A stretch of 64,000 bases of DNA. It comes from VRUE01 sp963824705. Lineage in GTDB: Bacteria > Actinomycetota > Thermoleophilia > Solirubrobacterales > 70-9. Below the pieces are notes generated by a model. The model was not told the origin of the DNA. It worked only from the letters and a program-made list of their open reading frames with translations, and ran no database searches. The translations under genes were made by a program, and so were the position numbers. The DNA lies in NCBI GenBank assembly GCA_963824705.1, contig CAWGQE010000003.1, forward strand, positions 1,302,001-1,366,000. Reading direction: 5' to 3'. The stretch's first letter is position 1. Each line of letters begins with the position of its first letter. This document shows, in pieces, positions 51,658 through 60,653 of this stretch.

Positions 51658-53045
51658 CCGCGCTCGTCGAGGACCCGCGCTTTGACGGCGGCGAGGGTCT
51701 CGTGCGCGAGCGCGATCTGCTCGGCGACGGCCGCCGAGCCGGTGCCGCCCTCGATCCGCTTCGACTCGAGCCAGCTCTCGCGCTTGAGGACCTCGTAGAA
51801 AGAGTCGTCGAGCAGATCGGAGCGTTTTTGCAGCTCCTCCGGCGTCAGCTCGGAGAGCGACCTGCCACTCTCGACCGCGTCGCGAACCAGGCCGCCGACG
51901 ATTCCGTGTGCCTCGCGGAAGGGCACCCCCTTGCGGACGAGCAGGTCGGCGACCTCGGTGGCCGCCAGCATCTCGTCGCTGGAGGCATCCTCCAGGCGCC
52001 GGCGATCGAAAGCGATGCCGGCGAGCATCCCCTCGGTTGCGTCGAGGCAGGACTCGACCGTGTCGACCGCGTCGAACAGCGGCTCCTTGTCCTCCTGCAT
52101 GTCCTTGCCATAGGTGAGCGGCAGCGCGTGCATGGTGCCCAGCAGGGCGAGGAAGTCGGCGGCCACTCGGGGGCTCTTGGCGCGCAGCAGCTCGGCCGAG
52201 TCGGGGTTGACCTTCTGCGGCATGATCGACGATCCCGAGGAGAACGACTCATCGAGTTGGCAGAAGCCGAACTCCGACGAGCTCCAGATGACGATCTCCG
52301 CGCCGAGGCGGGAGAGGTGCATGGAGCAGGTGGCGGCGGCGGACAGGTAGTCGAGGACGAAGTCGCGGTTGGAGGCACCGTCGATCGAGTTGGCGGTGAC
52401 GTGTTCGAAGCCGAGGTCGTCGGCGACCGCGCCACGATCGATCTCCCAGTTGACGCCGGCTATAGCGCCCGAGCCGAGCGGCATCACGCTGGCGCTGTCG
52501 AGGGCGAACTGGAAGCGCAGCACGTCGCGCGCGAGCATCCAGAAGTAAGCGAGCAGGTGATGGCCGAGGTAGACCGGCTGGGCGCGCTGCAGGTGCGTGT
52601 AGCCGGGCATCGGCCAGTCCCGGTGGCGCTCGGCCAGCTCGAGCAGGCGCTTCATCGCCGCCGCGGCCAGATCGATCGCCTGCAGCGAGTGCACCTGGAC
52701 GACCATCGCCATGTCGGTGGCGACCTGGTCGTTTCGCGAGCGACCGGTGTGCAGCTTGCCCGCGAGCGAGCCGATCTCGTCGCCGAGCAGCCGCTCGATC
52801 GCCATGTGGATGTCCTCGTCGGCGGGGTCGAACTCGAAGCCGTGGGCGCCGATCCGCTCCCCGACGCGGTCGAGGCCGGCGACCATCTGCTCCAACTCGG
52901 CCGCGTCGAGGACGCCAAGCCGTTGCAGCGCCCGGGCGTGCGCTTTTGACTGGTCGAGGTCGTAGACGGCCAGCGGCCAGTCGAACTCGAGCGAGCGATT
53001 GATGCGCCAGAAGCGCGGGTCTGGGTCTTTGCGAAAGCGCGACAT
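51654..53045 (-). CDS. argH: Argininosuccinate lyase
   Basis: 463 residues from ATG 53045 (MSRFRKDPDPRFWRINRSLEFD). Final step of arginine synthesis, releasing fumarate. Fumarase-superfamily signature SSGSSIMPQKVNPD is intact, with the mobile-loop serine. Other blocks: DEDIHMAIERLLGDEIGSLAGKLHTGRSRNDQVATD, MPGYTHLQRAQPVYLGHHLLAY and ANSIDGASNRDFVLDYL. N-terminus is slightly different from most ArgH (usually MKLWGGRF). ATGA overlaps with the DegT gene upstream and with mpg downstream. No other arginine gene is visible in the window. Confidence 0.93.
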   Translation of the reverse strand: MSRFRKDPDPRFWRINRSLEFDWPLAVYDLDQSKAHARALQRLGVLDAAELEQMVAGLDRVGERIGAHGFEFDPADEDIHMAIERLLGDEIGSLAGKLHTGRSRNDQVATDMAMVVQVHSLQAIDLAAAAMKRLLELAERHRDWPMPGYTHLQRAQPVYLGHHLLAYFWMLARDVLRFQFALDSASVMPLGSGAIAGVNWEIDRGAVADDLGFEHVTANSIDGASNRDFVLDYLSAAATCSMHLSRLGAEIVIWSSSEFGFCQLDESFSSGSSIMPQKVNPDSAELLRAKSPRVAADFLALLGTMHALPLTYGKDMQEDKEPLFDAVDTVESCLDATEGMLAGIAFDRRRLEDASSDEMLAATEVADLLVRKGVPFREAHGIVGGLVRDAVESGRSLSELTPEELQKRSDLLDDSFYEVLKRESWLESKRIEGGTGSAAVAEQIALAHETLAAVKARVLDERG

Positions 53046-54149
53046 CAGCGGAGGGATTCGGCGAGAGCCTCGCACACCCGCGCGACCTGCGACTCCGTCA
53101 TCGCCGGGAAGAACGGCAGCGCCAGCGAGCAGGCGGAGGCGGCTTCGGCGACCGGGAACTGCCCCTCGCGCCAGCCGAGCTCGCGCAGGTGCGGGAAGAG
53201 GTGGATGCAGGGCAGATAGGCCTTGGAGGCGACCCCGCGCTCGCCCAGGCGGGCGACGACCGCATCGCGGTCGATCTCCTCGGCGAGGCGCACCGGGTAG
53301 ATGAACCAGCTGCGCCGCTCTTTGCCGCGCGTGGCAATCGGAGTGGAGACGCCCTCCACCTCGGTCAGGCCCTGCTCGTACAGCGAGGCCACCGCGGAGC
53401 GCCGCGCGAGCATCGTGTCGAGCCGCTCGAGCTGGGCGACGCCGAGCGCCGCGGCGAGGTCGGAGAGGCGGTAGTTGAAGCCGAGCCCGCCGTGGTCGAG
53501 CCAACCCATGTCCGCCGCGCGACCCTGGTTGCGCTCCGAGCGCAAGCGCGCCGCGACCGCCGGGCCCGAGGGCACGATCATCCCCCCCTCTCCGGTGGCC
53601 ATCTGCTTGTTGGCGTAGAAGGCGAAGGTCGCGAGGTTGCCCCGCGTACCCACGCTGCGGCCCTCGGAATCGACCGCGCCGAGTGCCTCGCAGGCGTCCT
53701 CGAGGATGCCGAGCCCGCCCTGGGCGGCGATTCGCCTCCAGCTCCGGCATCGCCGCCGGGAAGCCGAAGATGTGGATCGGCAGGATGCCGGCGCTGCGTT
53801 CCCCGGCGGCTGCCTCGACGGCCGCCGGGTCGAGGTTGAGGGTCACCGGGTCGACGTCGCAGAAGACCGGCCGAGCGCCCTCGTAGAGCAGGCAGTTGGC
53901 CGAGGCGACGAAGCTGAACGGGCTGGTCAGAACCTCGTCCCCGGGCCCCCAGCCAAGCGCCCGCACGCCGAGGTGCAGGGCGGTCGTGCCGCTCGACGCG
54001 GTGGCCGCGTCTTCGACGCCGAGCCAGGCGGCGAACTCGCGCTCGAAGCGCTCGCCGACCGGCCCGAGCGAGAGGCGGCCCGAGCGCAGCACGTCGAGGA
54101 TCAGCTCCTCCTCGCGGGCCCCGATCTCGGGCTTTGCCAGTGGGATCAT
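53045..54149 (-). pseudogene. DegT/DnrJ/EryC1/StrS-family aminotransferase, one-base frameshift
   Basis: A PLP-dependent aminotransferase of the sugar-nucleotide type, split between two frames. From ATG 54149 it reads MIPLAKPEIGAREEELILDV, ASSGTTALHLGVRALG, GILPIHIFGFPAAMPELEA, then derails (NRRPGRARH). One frame over, the expected IAAQGGLGILEDACEALGA continues, with FAFYANKQMATGEGGMI, where Lys would bind PLP. Removing one A (plus-strand TT at 53731-53732) restores AIAAQGG. The span is 1,105 nt, one above a codon multiple; the intact protein would be 367 residues. An error in the sequence is likely. It overlaps argH by ATGA. Typical substrates are UDP-4-keto sugars; none is predictable. Confidence 0.88.
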
Positions 54150-54183
54150 CTCGGTGTCGGTGCGGCCGCCCACGGCGGCCACC

Positions 54184-55746
54184 CTATCCGCGGGGCTGGA
54201 AGGCGTACTCGAGCGAGTCGACCAACGCCTCCCAGGAAGCCTCGATGATGTTCTCCGAGACGCCGATCGTCCCCCACTCGTGCTCGCCGTCGGAGGAGTC
54301 GAGCAGGACGCGGGTGACGGCGCCGGTGCCGTGGCTCTCGTCGAGGATGCGCACCTTGTAGTTGGTCAGCTCGACGTCGGCCAGGTGCGGGTAGCGATCG
54401 GCGATCGCGCCGCGCAGGGCGCTGTCGAGGGCGTTGACCGGGCCGTTGCCCTCGGCGACGCGAACGTAGCGCTGGCCGTCGACCTTGACCTTGATCGTCG
54501 CCTCGGTTTCGACCCTGCCGTCGGCGCGCTTCTCGACCAGGACCTTGAAGCTCTCCAGCTCGAACAGCGACTCGTAGCTGCCCGCCTCGCGGCGCAGCAA
54601 CAACTCGAACGAGGCCGGTGCCGCCTCGTAGTGGTAACCACGATGCTCACGCTCCTTGAGGCTCTCGACCGCGTGCGCCGCCTCCTCCTCGCCCAGGTCG
54701 AGGCCGGCCTGGGCCGCCTGGCTGCGGATCGTCGCCTTGCCGGACAGCTCCGAGGCGAGGATCTCGCGCTGGTTGCCCAGCAGCGCCGGGTCGAGGTGCT
54801 CGAAGGTGCTGGCGTCGGCCTCGACCCCGGCCGCGTGCATACCGGCCTTGTGGGCGAAGGCGTTGCGGCCGACGTAGGGCTGATCCGGGTTCGGCGTCAT
54901 GTTGCAGAGCTCGTCGAGGTAGTGGCTTGTCCGGGTCAGGGCGGCGAGCTTCTCCGGCGCGACGACCTCGAAGCCCATCTTCAGCTGCAGCGCCGGCATG
55001 ATCGTCGCCAGGTTGGCGTTGCCACAGCGCTCGCCGTAGCCGTTGACGGTGCCCTGGACCAGCCGGGCGCCAGCTTCGACGGCGGCGAGCGAGTTGGCGA
55101 CGGCGCAGCCGGCGTCGTCGTGGGTGTGGATACCGATCTCCACCCTCTCGCCGAGCGCCTCGACCACGGCGGCGGTCGCCGCGGCGACGAAGCTGGGCAG
55201 GCTGCCGCCGTTGGTGTCGCAGAGGGTGACGTTCTCGGCGCCGGCCTCGGCAGCGGCGCGGACGCATTCCAGCGCGTAGGCAGAGTCATCCCGGTAACCG
55301 TCGAAGAAGTGCTCGGCGTCGAAGACCGGGCGCTTACCCCGAGTACGGCAGAAGCCGATCGAGTCGGCGATCATCGCCAGGTTCTCCTCGGCGGAGACCT
55401 TGATCACCTTCTCCAGGTGCAGGCCCCAGCTCTTGCCGACCAGGCAGACGACGGGCGCGAAGCTGTCGACCAGCACGGCGAGCGCCTTGTCCTCTGCGGC
55501 GCTGCGGTCGCGGCGGCGGGTCATGCCGAAGGCCGCGATCGTCGCCTGTTCCAGCTCCAGCTCCGCGAGCAGCTCGAAAAGCTCCGCTTCCTTGGGATTG
55601 GAGCTGGGGAAGCCCGCCTCGATCGTCTGCACGCCGAGCTCGTCGAGCGCCCGCACGACTTTCAGCTTCTCGCCCACCGAGAGCGACATGCCGGGGCCAC
55701 CCATGCCGTCGCGCAAGGTGGTGTCGTAGATCTTCACCTGTTCCAT
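54184..55746 (-). CDS. cimA: (R)-citramalate synthase
   Basis: 520 residues. Condenses acetyl-CoA and pyruvate to citramalate, opening a threonine-independent route to 2-ketobutyrate and isoleucine. The HMG-CoA-lyase-like barrel starts VKIYDTTLRDGMGGPGMSLS; the metal and substrate blocks TLCDTNGGSLPSF, IGIHTHDDAGCAVANSLAAV and QGTVNGYGERCGNANL are intact. The C-terminal regulatory LeuA-dimer domain begins near residue 385. The long form (about 520) and the RDG-GGPG turn match the bacterial CimA branch rather than LeuA. The true LeuA is at 62.4 kb, so both paralogues exist here. Confidence 0.9.
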   Translation of the reverse strand: MEQVKIYDTTLRDGMGGPGMSLSVGEKLKVVRALDELGVQTIEAGFPSSNPKEAELFELLAELELEQATIAAFGMTRRRDRSAAEDKALAVLVDSFAPVVCLVGKSWGLHLEKVIKVSAEENLAMIADSIGFCRTRGKRPVFDAEHFFDGYRDDSAYALECVRAAAEAGAENVTLCDTNGGSLPSFVAAATAAVVEALGERVEIGIHTHDDAGCAVANSLAAVEAGARLVQGTVNGYGERCGNANLATIMPALQLKMGFEVVAPEKLAALTRTSHYLDELCNMTPNPDQPYVGRNAFAHKAGMHAAGVEADASTFEHLDPALLGNQREILASELSGKATIRSQAAQAGLDLGEEEAAHAVESLKEREHRGYHYEAAPASFELLLRREAGSYESLFELESFKVLVEKRADGRVETEATIKVKVDGQRYVRVAEGNGPVNALDSALRGAIADRYPHLADVELTNYKVRILDESHGTGAVTRVLLDSSDGEHEWGTIGVSENIIEASWEALVDSLEYAFQPRG

Positions 55747-55803
55747 CTGATGCCTTTCAGTACGAGGGTCGAACCGGGAGTGCGCGCAGCGCAGCGCCAG
55801 CCG

Positions 55804-56763
55804 CTAGGCGGCAGGCGTAATTCGCCCGGCCGACTCGTCGGCCCTTGCCGGGGCCTCGACGAAGTCGAGCCACTCCAGGTACTCCTCGGCGCGTCCTTCC
55901 AGGGCATCGCGGAACTTGGCCTGGATCACGCGCGTGATCTCGCCCGGCTCGCCGAGCGGGTGGTCGTCTATCTCGCGCACCGGGACGAGCTCGGCCGCGG
56001 TGCCGGTGAGGAAGACCTCCTCGGCCAGGTACAGCTCGGAGCGGGCGATGTCGCGCTCGACCACGGTGTAGCCGAGGTCGCGGGCGATCTGGATCACCGA
56101 CTTGCGGTTGATCCCGTCGAGGATCGCGGCGACGTGCGGCGGGGTAACGATCTGGCCGTCGCGGACGACGAAGATGTTCTCGCCGGATCCCTCGCAGACG
56201 AAGCCCCGCTCGTCGAGCAGCAGGGCCTCTTCGTAGCCCGCGTTCTGCGACTCGGTCTTGGCGAGGATCGAGTTCAGGTATTGCCCAGACGCCTTGGCGT
56301 GGGGAATCAGCCCCGCGGAGCCGATCCGCCGCCAGCTCGAGACCTTGGCGCGGATGCCGCGCTTCTGGCCCTCCTCGCCGAGATAGGCCCCCCAGGGGAA
56401 GGCGGCGATGACGAGGTCGATCGGGGCGTCGGTCGCGTAGAGGCCAAGATTTCCGTAGCCACGGAAGGCGAGCGGCCGGATGTAGCAGGAGCGCAGATTG
56501 TTGCGCCGGATCAACTCCTTGGTCGCCGCGGCGATTTCCTCGCCGGAATAGGCCAGCTCGAAGTAGTAGAGCTCGGCCGACTTGGCGAGCCGGTCGAGGT
56601 GATCCTGATGGCGGAAGATCGCCGGCCCGCGCTCGGTCTCGTAGCAGCGGATCCCCTCGAAGACGCCCGTGCCGTAGTGCAGGCCGTGACTGAGGACGTG
56701 CGTGGTCGCCTCGTGCCAGGGCACGAACTCACCGTTCTGCCAGATCAACTCGGCGGTCTCCAT
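55804..56763 (-). CDS. ilvE: Branched-chain amino acid aminotransferase
   Basis: 319 residues. PLP enzyme of fold type IV that makes Leu, Ile and Val from their keto acids. HGLHYGTGVFEGIRCYETERGP is the family opening; the PLP lysine is in PHAKASGQYLNSILAKTE; ALLLDERGFVCEGSGENIFVVRDG and YTVVERDIARSELYLAEEVFLTGTAAELVPV follow. All are normal. It is positioned between leuB and cimA, consistent with shared branched-chain synthesis. Confidence 0.95.
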   Translation of the reverse strand: METAELIWQNGEFVPWHEATTHVLSHGLHYGTGVFEGIRCYETERGPAIFRHQDHLDRLAKSAELYYFELAYSGEEIAAATKELIRRNNLRSCYIRPLAFRGYGNLGLYATDAPIDLVIAAFPWGAYLGEEGQKRGIRAKVSSWRRIGSAGLIPHAKASGQYLNSILAKTESQNAGYEEALLLDERGFVCEGSGENIFVVRDGQIVTPPHVAAILDGINRKSVIQIARDLGYTVVERDIARSELYLAEEVFLTGTAAELVPVREIDDHPLGEPGEITRVIQAKFRDALEGRAEEYLEWLDFVEAPARADESAGRITPAA

Positions 56764-56801
56764 CTCGCGAAAGTATGCCCGATGAATCGAGGTGGGTCGA
56801 G

Positions 56802-57866
56802 TCAGAGCTGAGAAAGCACGGCCTGGGTCATCTCGGTGGTGCCGACGGTGTTCTCTTGAGCGAGATCGGGCGTGCGCAGGCCACTTTCCAGCACCGCGTC
56901 CACGGCGGCCTCAATCCGCTCGGCCTCCTGCGGCCGTTCCAGCCCGTGGCGCAGCATCATCGCCGCGCTGAGGAAGGTGGCCAGTGGGTTGGCGATCCCC
57001 TGTCCGGCGATGTCCGGAGCGGAGCCGTGGACCGGCTCGAAGAGCCCAGGGGTACCCGCCTCACCGAGGCTGGCGGAGGGCAGCATTCCCAGCGAGCCGG
57101 TCAGCATCGCCGACTCGTCGCTGAGGATGTCGCCGAAGAGGTTCTCGGTGACGATCACGTCGAACTCGGCCGGGCGCGAGACGAGCTGCATCGCGGCGTT
57201 GTCGACCAGCAGGTGGTCGAGCTCGACGTCGGGGTAGTCGGCGGCGATGCCACTGACCACCTCGCGCCACAGCCGCGAGGTCTCGAGCACGTTGGCCTTG
57301 TCGACCGAGGTCACCCGGGGGCTGTGGCTGCCGCCCTCGGCGCGGCGCTGCGCCGCCTCGAAGCCGGTGCGGGCGATCCGCTCGATCTCGGCGCTGGAGT
57401 ACTCGCAGGTGTCGTGGGCCGAGTCGCCCTCGCGACCGCTGTCGCCGAAGTAGATCCCGCCGGTCAGCTCGCGCACGACCAGTAGGTCGGTGCCGGCGAT
57501 GCGCTCCTCGCGTAGCGGGCTCGCACCGACCAGCGCCGGACTGGGGCGCACGGGGCGCAGGTTGGCGTAGAGGCCCATTCCCTTGCGCAGGCCGAGCAGC
57601 CCCTGCTCCGGGCGCGGCGCATCCGGGTCGGTGGTATCCCACTTGGGCCCGCCGACGGCGCCCAGCAAGACAGCGTCGGAGGCGCGGCAGACACCGAGCA
57701 CCTCGTCGGTCAGCGCGACGCCGTGGGCGTCGATCGAGCAGCCGCCCATCAAATGCTCGTCGAACTCAAACTCATCCAGCGCTTCCAACAGCTGTGTCGC
57801 CGCGGCGACGATCTCAGGGCCGATCCCGTCGCCAGGCAGGAGAACTATGCGCGGTACGTCGCTCAT
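56802..57866 (-). CDS. leuB: 3-isopropylmalate dehydrogenase
   Basis: 354 residues. Oxidative decarboxylation step of leucine synthesis. N-terminal IVLLPGDGIGPEIVAAATQLLEAL, AVGGPKWDTTDPDAPRPEQGLLGLRK, then LLVVRELTGGIYFGDSG, VDKANVLETSRLWREVV, VDNAAMQLV and TENLFGDILSDESAMLTGSLGMLPSASLG cover the metal and NAD sites. In many CimA-containing genomes this enzyme also handles the methylmalate analogue. A 48-nt gap with an inverted repeat separates it from the methyltransferase gene upstream. Confidence 0.95.
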   Translation of the reverse strand: MSDVPRIVLLPGDGIGPEIVAAATQLLEALDEFEFDEHLMGGCSIDAHGVALTDEVLGVCRASDAVLLGAVGGPKWDTTDPDAPRPEQGLLGLRKGMGLYANLRPVRPSPALVGASPLREERIAGTDLLVVRELTGGIYFGDSGREGDSAHDTCEYSSAEIERIARTGFEAAQRRAEGGSHSPRVTSVDKANVLETSRLWREVVSGIAADYPDVELDHLLVDNAAMQLVSRPAEFDVIVTENLFGDILSDESAMLTGSLGMLPSASLGEAGTPGLFEPVHGSAPDIAGQGIANPLATFLSAAMMLRHGLERPQEAERIEAAVDAVLESGLRTPDLAQENTVGTTEMTQAVLSQL

Positions 57867-57882
57867 CGGCCGGGCACTCTAG

Positions 57883-57930
57883 ACGTGCCGGGGGTTAGAG
57901 GCCGCTATGGGTACTCATTTCCCGGCACGT
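57883..57930. repeat. Inverted repeat at the methyltransferase-leuB junction
   Basis: ACGTGCCGGG (57883-57892) and CCCGGCACGT (57921-57930) are exactly complementary over 10 bp around a 28-nt loop. The right arm lies in the last codons of the methyltransferase gene, and the left arm 17 nt upstream of leuB. It may moderate read-through in the operon. Confidence 0.5.
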
Positions 57931-58703
57931 GCCTCGATATTGAGGCGCACATAGTCGAGAACCAGAGGTTGCTCGGCCTCGGCCAGTACCGCTTCCGCAA
58001 ACCGCCGCCGTTTCTCCTCCGGTAGCTGCGCCAGCAACGGGCCCAGGGTGACAGTCATGGTGAAGGTGAGTGGGTCGGCGGGTTGTACGGGCTTCGGTTC
58101 CAGCCAGCAGCGGACCTCGTCGAAGCCGGCATCATGCAGGCGCGTCTCGGTCTGCTCGGGCCCAGCGAAGTTCCAGAGTGAATTGGCCTCGCCGAAGTGC
58201 TGTCCGAACTCATGGTTGGAGGCCGCGGTGACGATCGCCTGCGCATGGCGGGCCACGTTGCCTTCGCCGCCGCACTGGGCGACCAGGCGGCCGCCTGGTC
58301 GCAGCGCCGCCCGCAGGCGGGCGAAGAGACGGTCGTGGTCGAGCAGCCAGTGAAAGGTCGCGGTGGAGAAGACGAGGTCGACCGGTTCGGCAATCTCCAG
58401 CTCGGCGAGGTCGGCGACAATGTAGTCGACCCCCTCCCCCAGTCGCTCGCGGGCTTTCGCGATCATCGCGGCGGAGCCATCTACGGCGATCAGGTGTCCA
58501 TCGGGGAGGCGCGCGAGCAGCTGCTCGCTGACCCGGCCGGTCCCGCAGCCGGCGTCGACCACCTCCTCGTCGCCGCGCAGCTCAAGCCGCTCCAACACCT
58601 CCATGCCCCAGTTGAATTGTGGGTCGGAGACCTGGTCATAGGTCTCCGCGTCCCACTCGCGTGAGCTGCTGTTCATCGCGTTGGTCGAGCTCGGATCGCT
58701 CAT
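57915..58703 (-). CDS. SAM-dependent methyltransferase (trans-aconitate methyltransferase-like)
   Basis: 262 residues. Class I methyltransferase: EVVDAGCGTGRVSEQLLARLPDG (motif I), VDGSAAMIAKARERLGEGVDYIVADLAEL (motif II-III) and DLVFSTATFHWLLDHDRLFARLRAALRPGGRLVAQCGG. The sequence ATFHW and WNFAGPEQTETRLHDAGF resemble Tam, which methylates trans-aconitate, an off-product of aconitase-type enzymes. Being wedged between leuD (4-nt overlap) and leuB suggests that it clears a side product of isopropylmalate isomerase; this is inference. Start at ATG 58703. Confidence 0.82.
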   Translation of the reverse strand: MSDPSSTNAMNSSSREWDAETYDQVSDPQFNWGMEVLERLELRGDEEVVDAGCGTGRVSEQLLARLPDGHLIAVDGSAAMIAKARERLGEGVDYIVADLAELEIAEPVDLVFSTATFHWLLDHDRLFARLRAALRPGGRLVAQCGGEGNVARHAQAIVTAASNHEFGQHFGEANSLWNFAGPEQTETRLHDAGFDEVRCWLEPKPVQPADPLTFTMTVTLGPLLAQLPEEKRRRFAEAVLAEAEQPLVLDYVRLNIEARAGK

Positions 58704-59263
58704 AGCGCCGTCGTGACCGGTCCGGCCGCGGCGCCCTGCTCAGCCTCGAACTCATCAATTGCGGCGGCGCTCTCCAGGGTGATCCCGATGTCGTCGAGCC
58801 CGTTCAGCAGCCGGTGCTGCACGTCCGGCTCGATCGCGAACTCGAATACCCCGCCGGCGCAGGTAACCGTCTGGTCGTCGACGTCGATCCGCGCCTCGCC
58901 GGCCTCGGCGACCGCACGGCAGTGCTCCTCGTCGAGCTCGACGGGCAAGAGGCCGACCTTGGTGCAGTTGGAATAGAAGATGTCGGCGAAGGACGGCGCG
59001 ACGATCGCCTCGAAGCCGAAGTCCTCGAGCGCCCAGGGAGCATGCTCGCGCGAGGAACCGCAACCGAAGTTGCGGCCGGCGACGAGGATCGGATTCGGCT
59101 CCAGCTCGATCTCGCCGTCGCGGATCCAGTCGTAGAAGAGGAACTCGCCGAAGCCGGTCCGCTCGACCCGCTTGAGGAACTGCTTGGGAATGATCTGGTC
59201 GGTGTCGACGTCGTGCCGGTCCAACACCGAGACCTTGCCCTCGATCACGTCTATCGGTCGCAT
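58700..59263 (-). CDS. leuD: 3-isopropylmalate dehydratase, small subunit
   Basis: 187 residues from ATG 59263 (MRPIDVIEGKVSVLDRHDVDTDQIIPKQFL). Swivelling domain of the isomerase heterodimer. GRNFGCGSSREHAPWALEDFGFEAIVAPSFADIFYSN is the family signature. Two bases after the leuC stop and overlapping the methyltransferase start by 4 nt. An in-frame extension upstream within leuC has no family sequence. Confidence 0.95.
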   Translation of the reverse strand: MRPIDVIEGKVSVLDRHDVDTDQIIPKQFLKRVERTGFGEFLFYDWIRDGEIELEPNPILVAGRNFGCGSSREHAPWALEDFGFEAIVAPSFADIFYSNCTKVGLLPVELDEEHCRAVAEAGEARIDVDDQTVTCAGGVFEFAIEPDVQHRLLNGLDDIGITLESAAAIDEFEAEQGAAAGPVTTAL

Positions 59264-59265
59264 GC

Positions 59266-60651
59266 CTAGCTCCAATCCCTGATGTCGACGAAATGGCCCT
59301 CGATCGCGGCGGCGGCAGCCATTTTGGGGCTGACCAGATGGGTTCTGCCGCCCTTGCCCTGCCGTCCCTCGAAGTTGCGGTTCGAGGTCGAAGCGCAGCG
59401 CTCGCCCTCGATCAGGATGTCCGGGTTCATCCCCAGGCACATCGAGCAGCCTGCCTCGCGCCACTCGAACCCGGCGGCGCGGAAGACCTCGTGCAGGCCC
59501 TCCTCCTCGGCGGTCGCCTTGACCTGCTGGGAGCCGGGGACGACCATCGCCCGCACCGAGCCGGCGACGCGCCGCCCATCGACCACGGCGGCAGCCTCGC
59601 GCAGATCCTCGATCCGCGAGTTGGTGCAGGAGCCGATAAATACCCGCTCCGGCCTCACCTCGGTCATCGGCGTGCCGGCCTCCAGGCCCATGTAGGCGAG
59701 CGCCCGTTCGGCCGACTCGCGATCGGCCGGCGACTCCATCGCCGCTGGGTCGGGCACCGTGTCGGTGACCTCGACCACCATGCCGGGATTCGTTCCCCAG
59801 GTGACCATCGGCGAGATGCCGGCGGCGTCGATCTCGACCTCGGTGTCGAAGCTCGCGTCGGGGTCGGTCGGCAGCTCGCGCCAGCGCTGGACCGCGGCGT
59901 CGAAATCCTGGGGCGCCGCATCGCGGCCTCGCACCCACTCGAAGGTGGTCTCGTCGGGGGCGATCATCCCCGCCCTGCCGCCGCCCTCGATCGTCATGTT
60001 GCAGACCGTCATCCGGCCGGGCATCGAGAGCGCCTCGATCGCCGGTCCGGCGTACTCGACCGCGTAGCCGGTCATTCCGCCGGTGCCGAGGCGGCCGATC
60101 GTCGCCAGAATCAGATCCTTCGGCGTCACGCCGGGCCCGAGCTCGCCCGAGTAGAGGATGCGCATCGTCTTCGGCCGCTTCTGGACCAAGCACTGGGTCG
60201 CCAGCACGTGCTCGACCTCGGAGGTGCCGATGCCGAAGGCCAGCGCGCCGAAAGCGCCGTGGGTCGAGGTGTGGCTGTCGCCGCAGACGATCGTCATGCC
60301 GGGCTGAGTCACGCCCAGCTCGGGCCCGATCACGTGGACGATCCCCTGCCGCTCGTCGCCCAGCGAGTAGAGCGGGATGCCGAACTCCTCGCAGTTGCGC
60401 TCCAGCGTTTCGACCTGGACCCGCGAGAGCTCGTCGGCGATCAGACGGGCCGCCATCGTGCCGTCGGTCGGCACGTTGTGGTCTGCCGTGGCCAGCGTCT
60501 TGTCGGGCCGGCGCAGCGGCCGTCCCGCCAGGCGCAGACCGTCGAAGGCCTGTGGCGAGGTGACCTCGTGGACCAGGTGCAGGTCGATGTAGATCAGGCC
60601 GTCGGAGACCTCGTGCTTGCTCCAGATCTTGTCGAACATCGTGCTTGGCAT
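59266..60651 (-). CDS. leuC: 3-isopropylmalate dehydratase, large subunit
   Basis: 461 residues. Fe-S aconitase-superfamily enzyme of leucine synthesis. Cluster cysteines in FIGSCTNSRIEDLREAA and CSMCLGMNPDILIEGERCASTSNRNFEGRQG. N-terminal block TMFDKIWSKHEVSDG and TVCGDSHTSTHGAFGALAFGIGTSEVEHVLATQ are typical (VCGDSHTSTHG). It follows the XRE/cupin regulator gene by 2 nt. Confidence 0.96.
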   Translation of the reverse strand: MPSTMFDKIWSKHEVSDGLIYIDLHLVHEVTSPQAFDGLRLAGRPLRRPDKTLATADHNVPTDGTMAARLIADELSRVQVETLERNCEEFGIPLYSLGDERQGIVHVIGPELGVTQPGMTIVCGDSHTSTHGAFGALAFGIGTSEVEHVLATQCLVQKRPKTMRILYSGELGPGVTPKDLILATIGRLGTGGMTGYAVEYAGPAIEALSMPGRMTVCNMTIEGGGRAGMIAPDETTFEWVRGRDAAPQDFDAAVQRWRELPTDPDASFDTEVEIDAAGISPMVTWGTNPGMVVEVTDTVPDPAAMESPADRESAERALAYMGLEAGTPMTEVRPERVFIGSCTNSRIEDLREAAAVVDGRRVAGSVRAMVVPGSQQVKATAEEEGLHEVFRAAGFEWREAGCSMCLGMNPDILIEGERCASTSNRNFEGRQGKGGRTHLVSPKMAAAAAIEGHFVDIRDWS

Positions 60652-60653
60652 CG

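Noticed and set aside
53045..54149. The DegT aminotransferase as the missing hisC
   Set aside because: It is a DegT/StrS-type enzyme (ASSGTTALHLGVRALG, FAFYANKQMATGEGGMI), not a fold-type I HisC, and it sits in the leu/arg run.
53896..56811. A 971-codon plus-strand frame opposite cimA and ilvE
   Set aside because: Same high-GC shadow effect; no recognisable domain, and the opposite strand holds complete biosynthetic genes.
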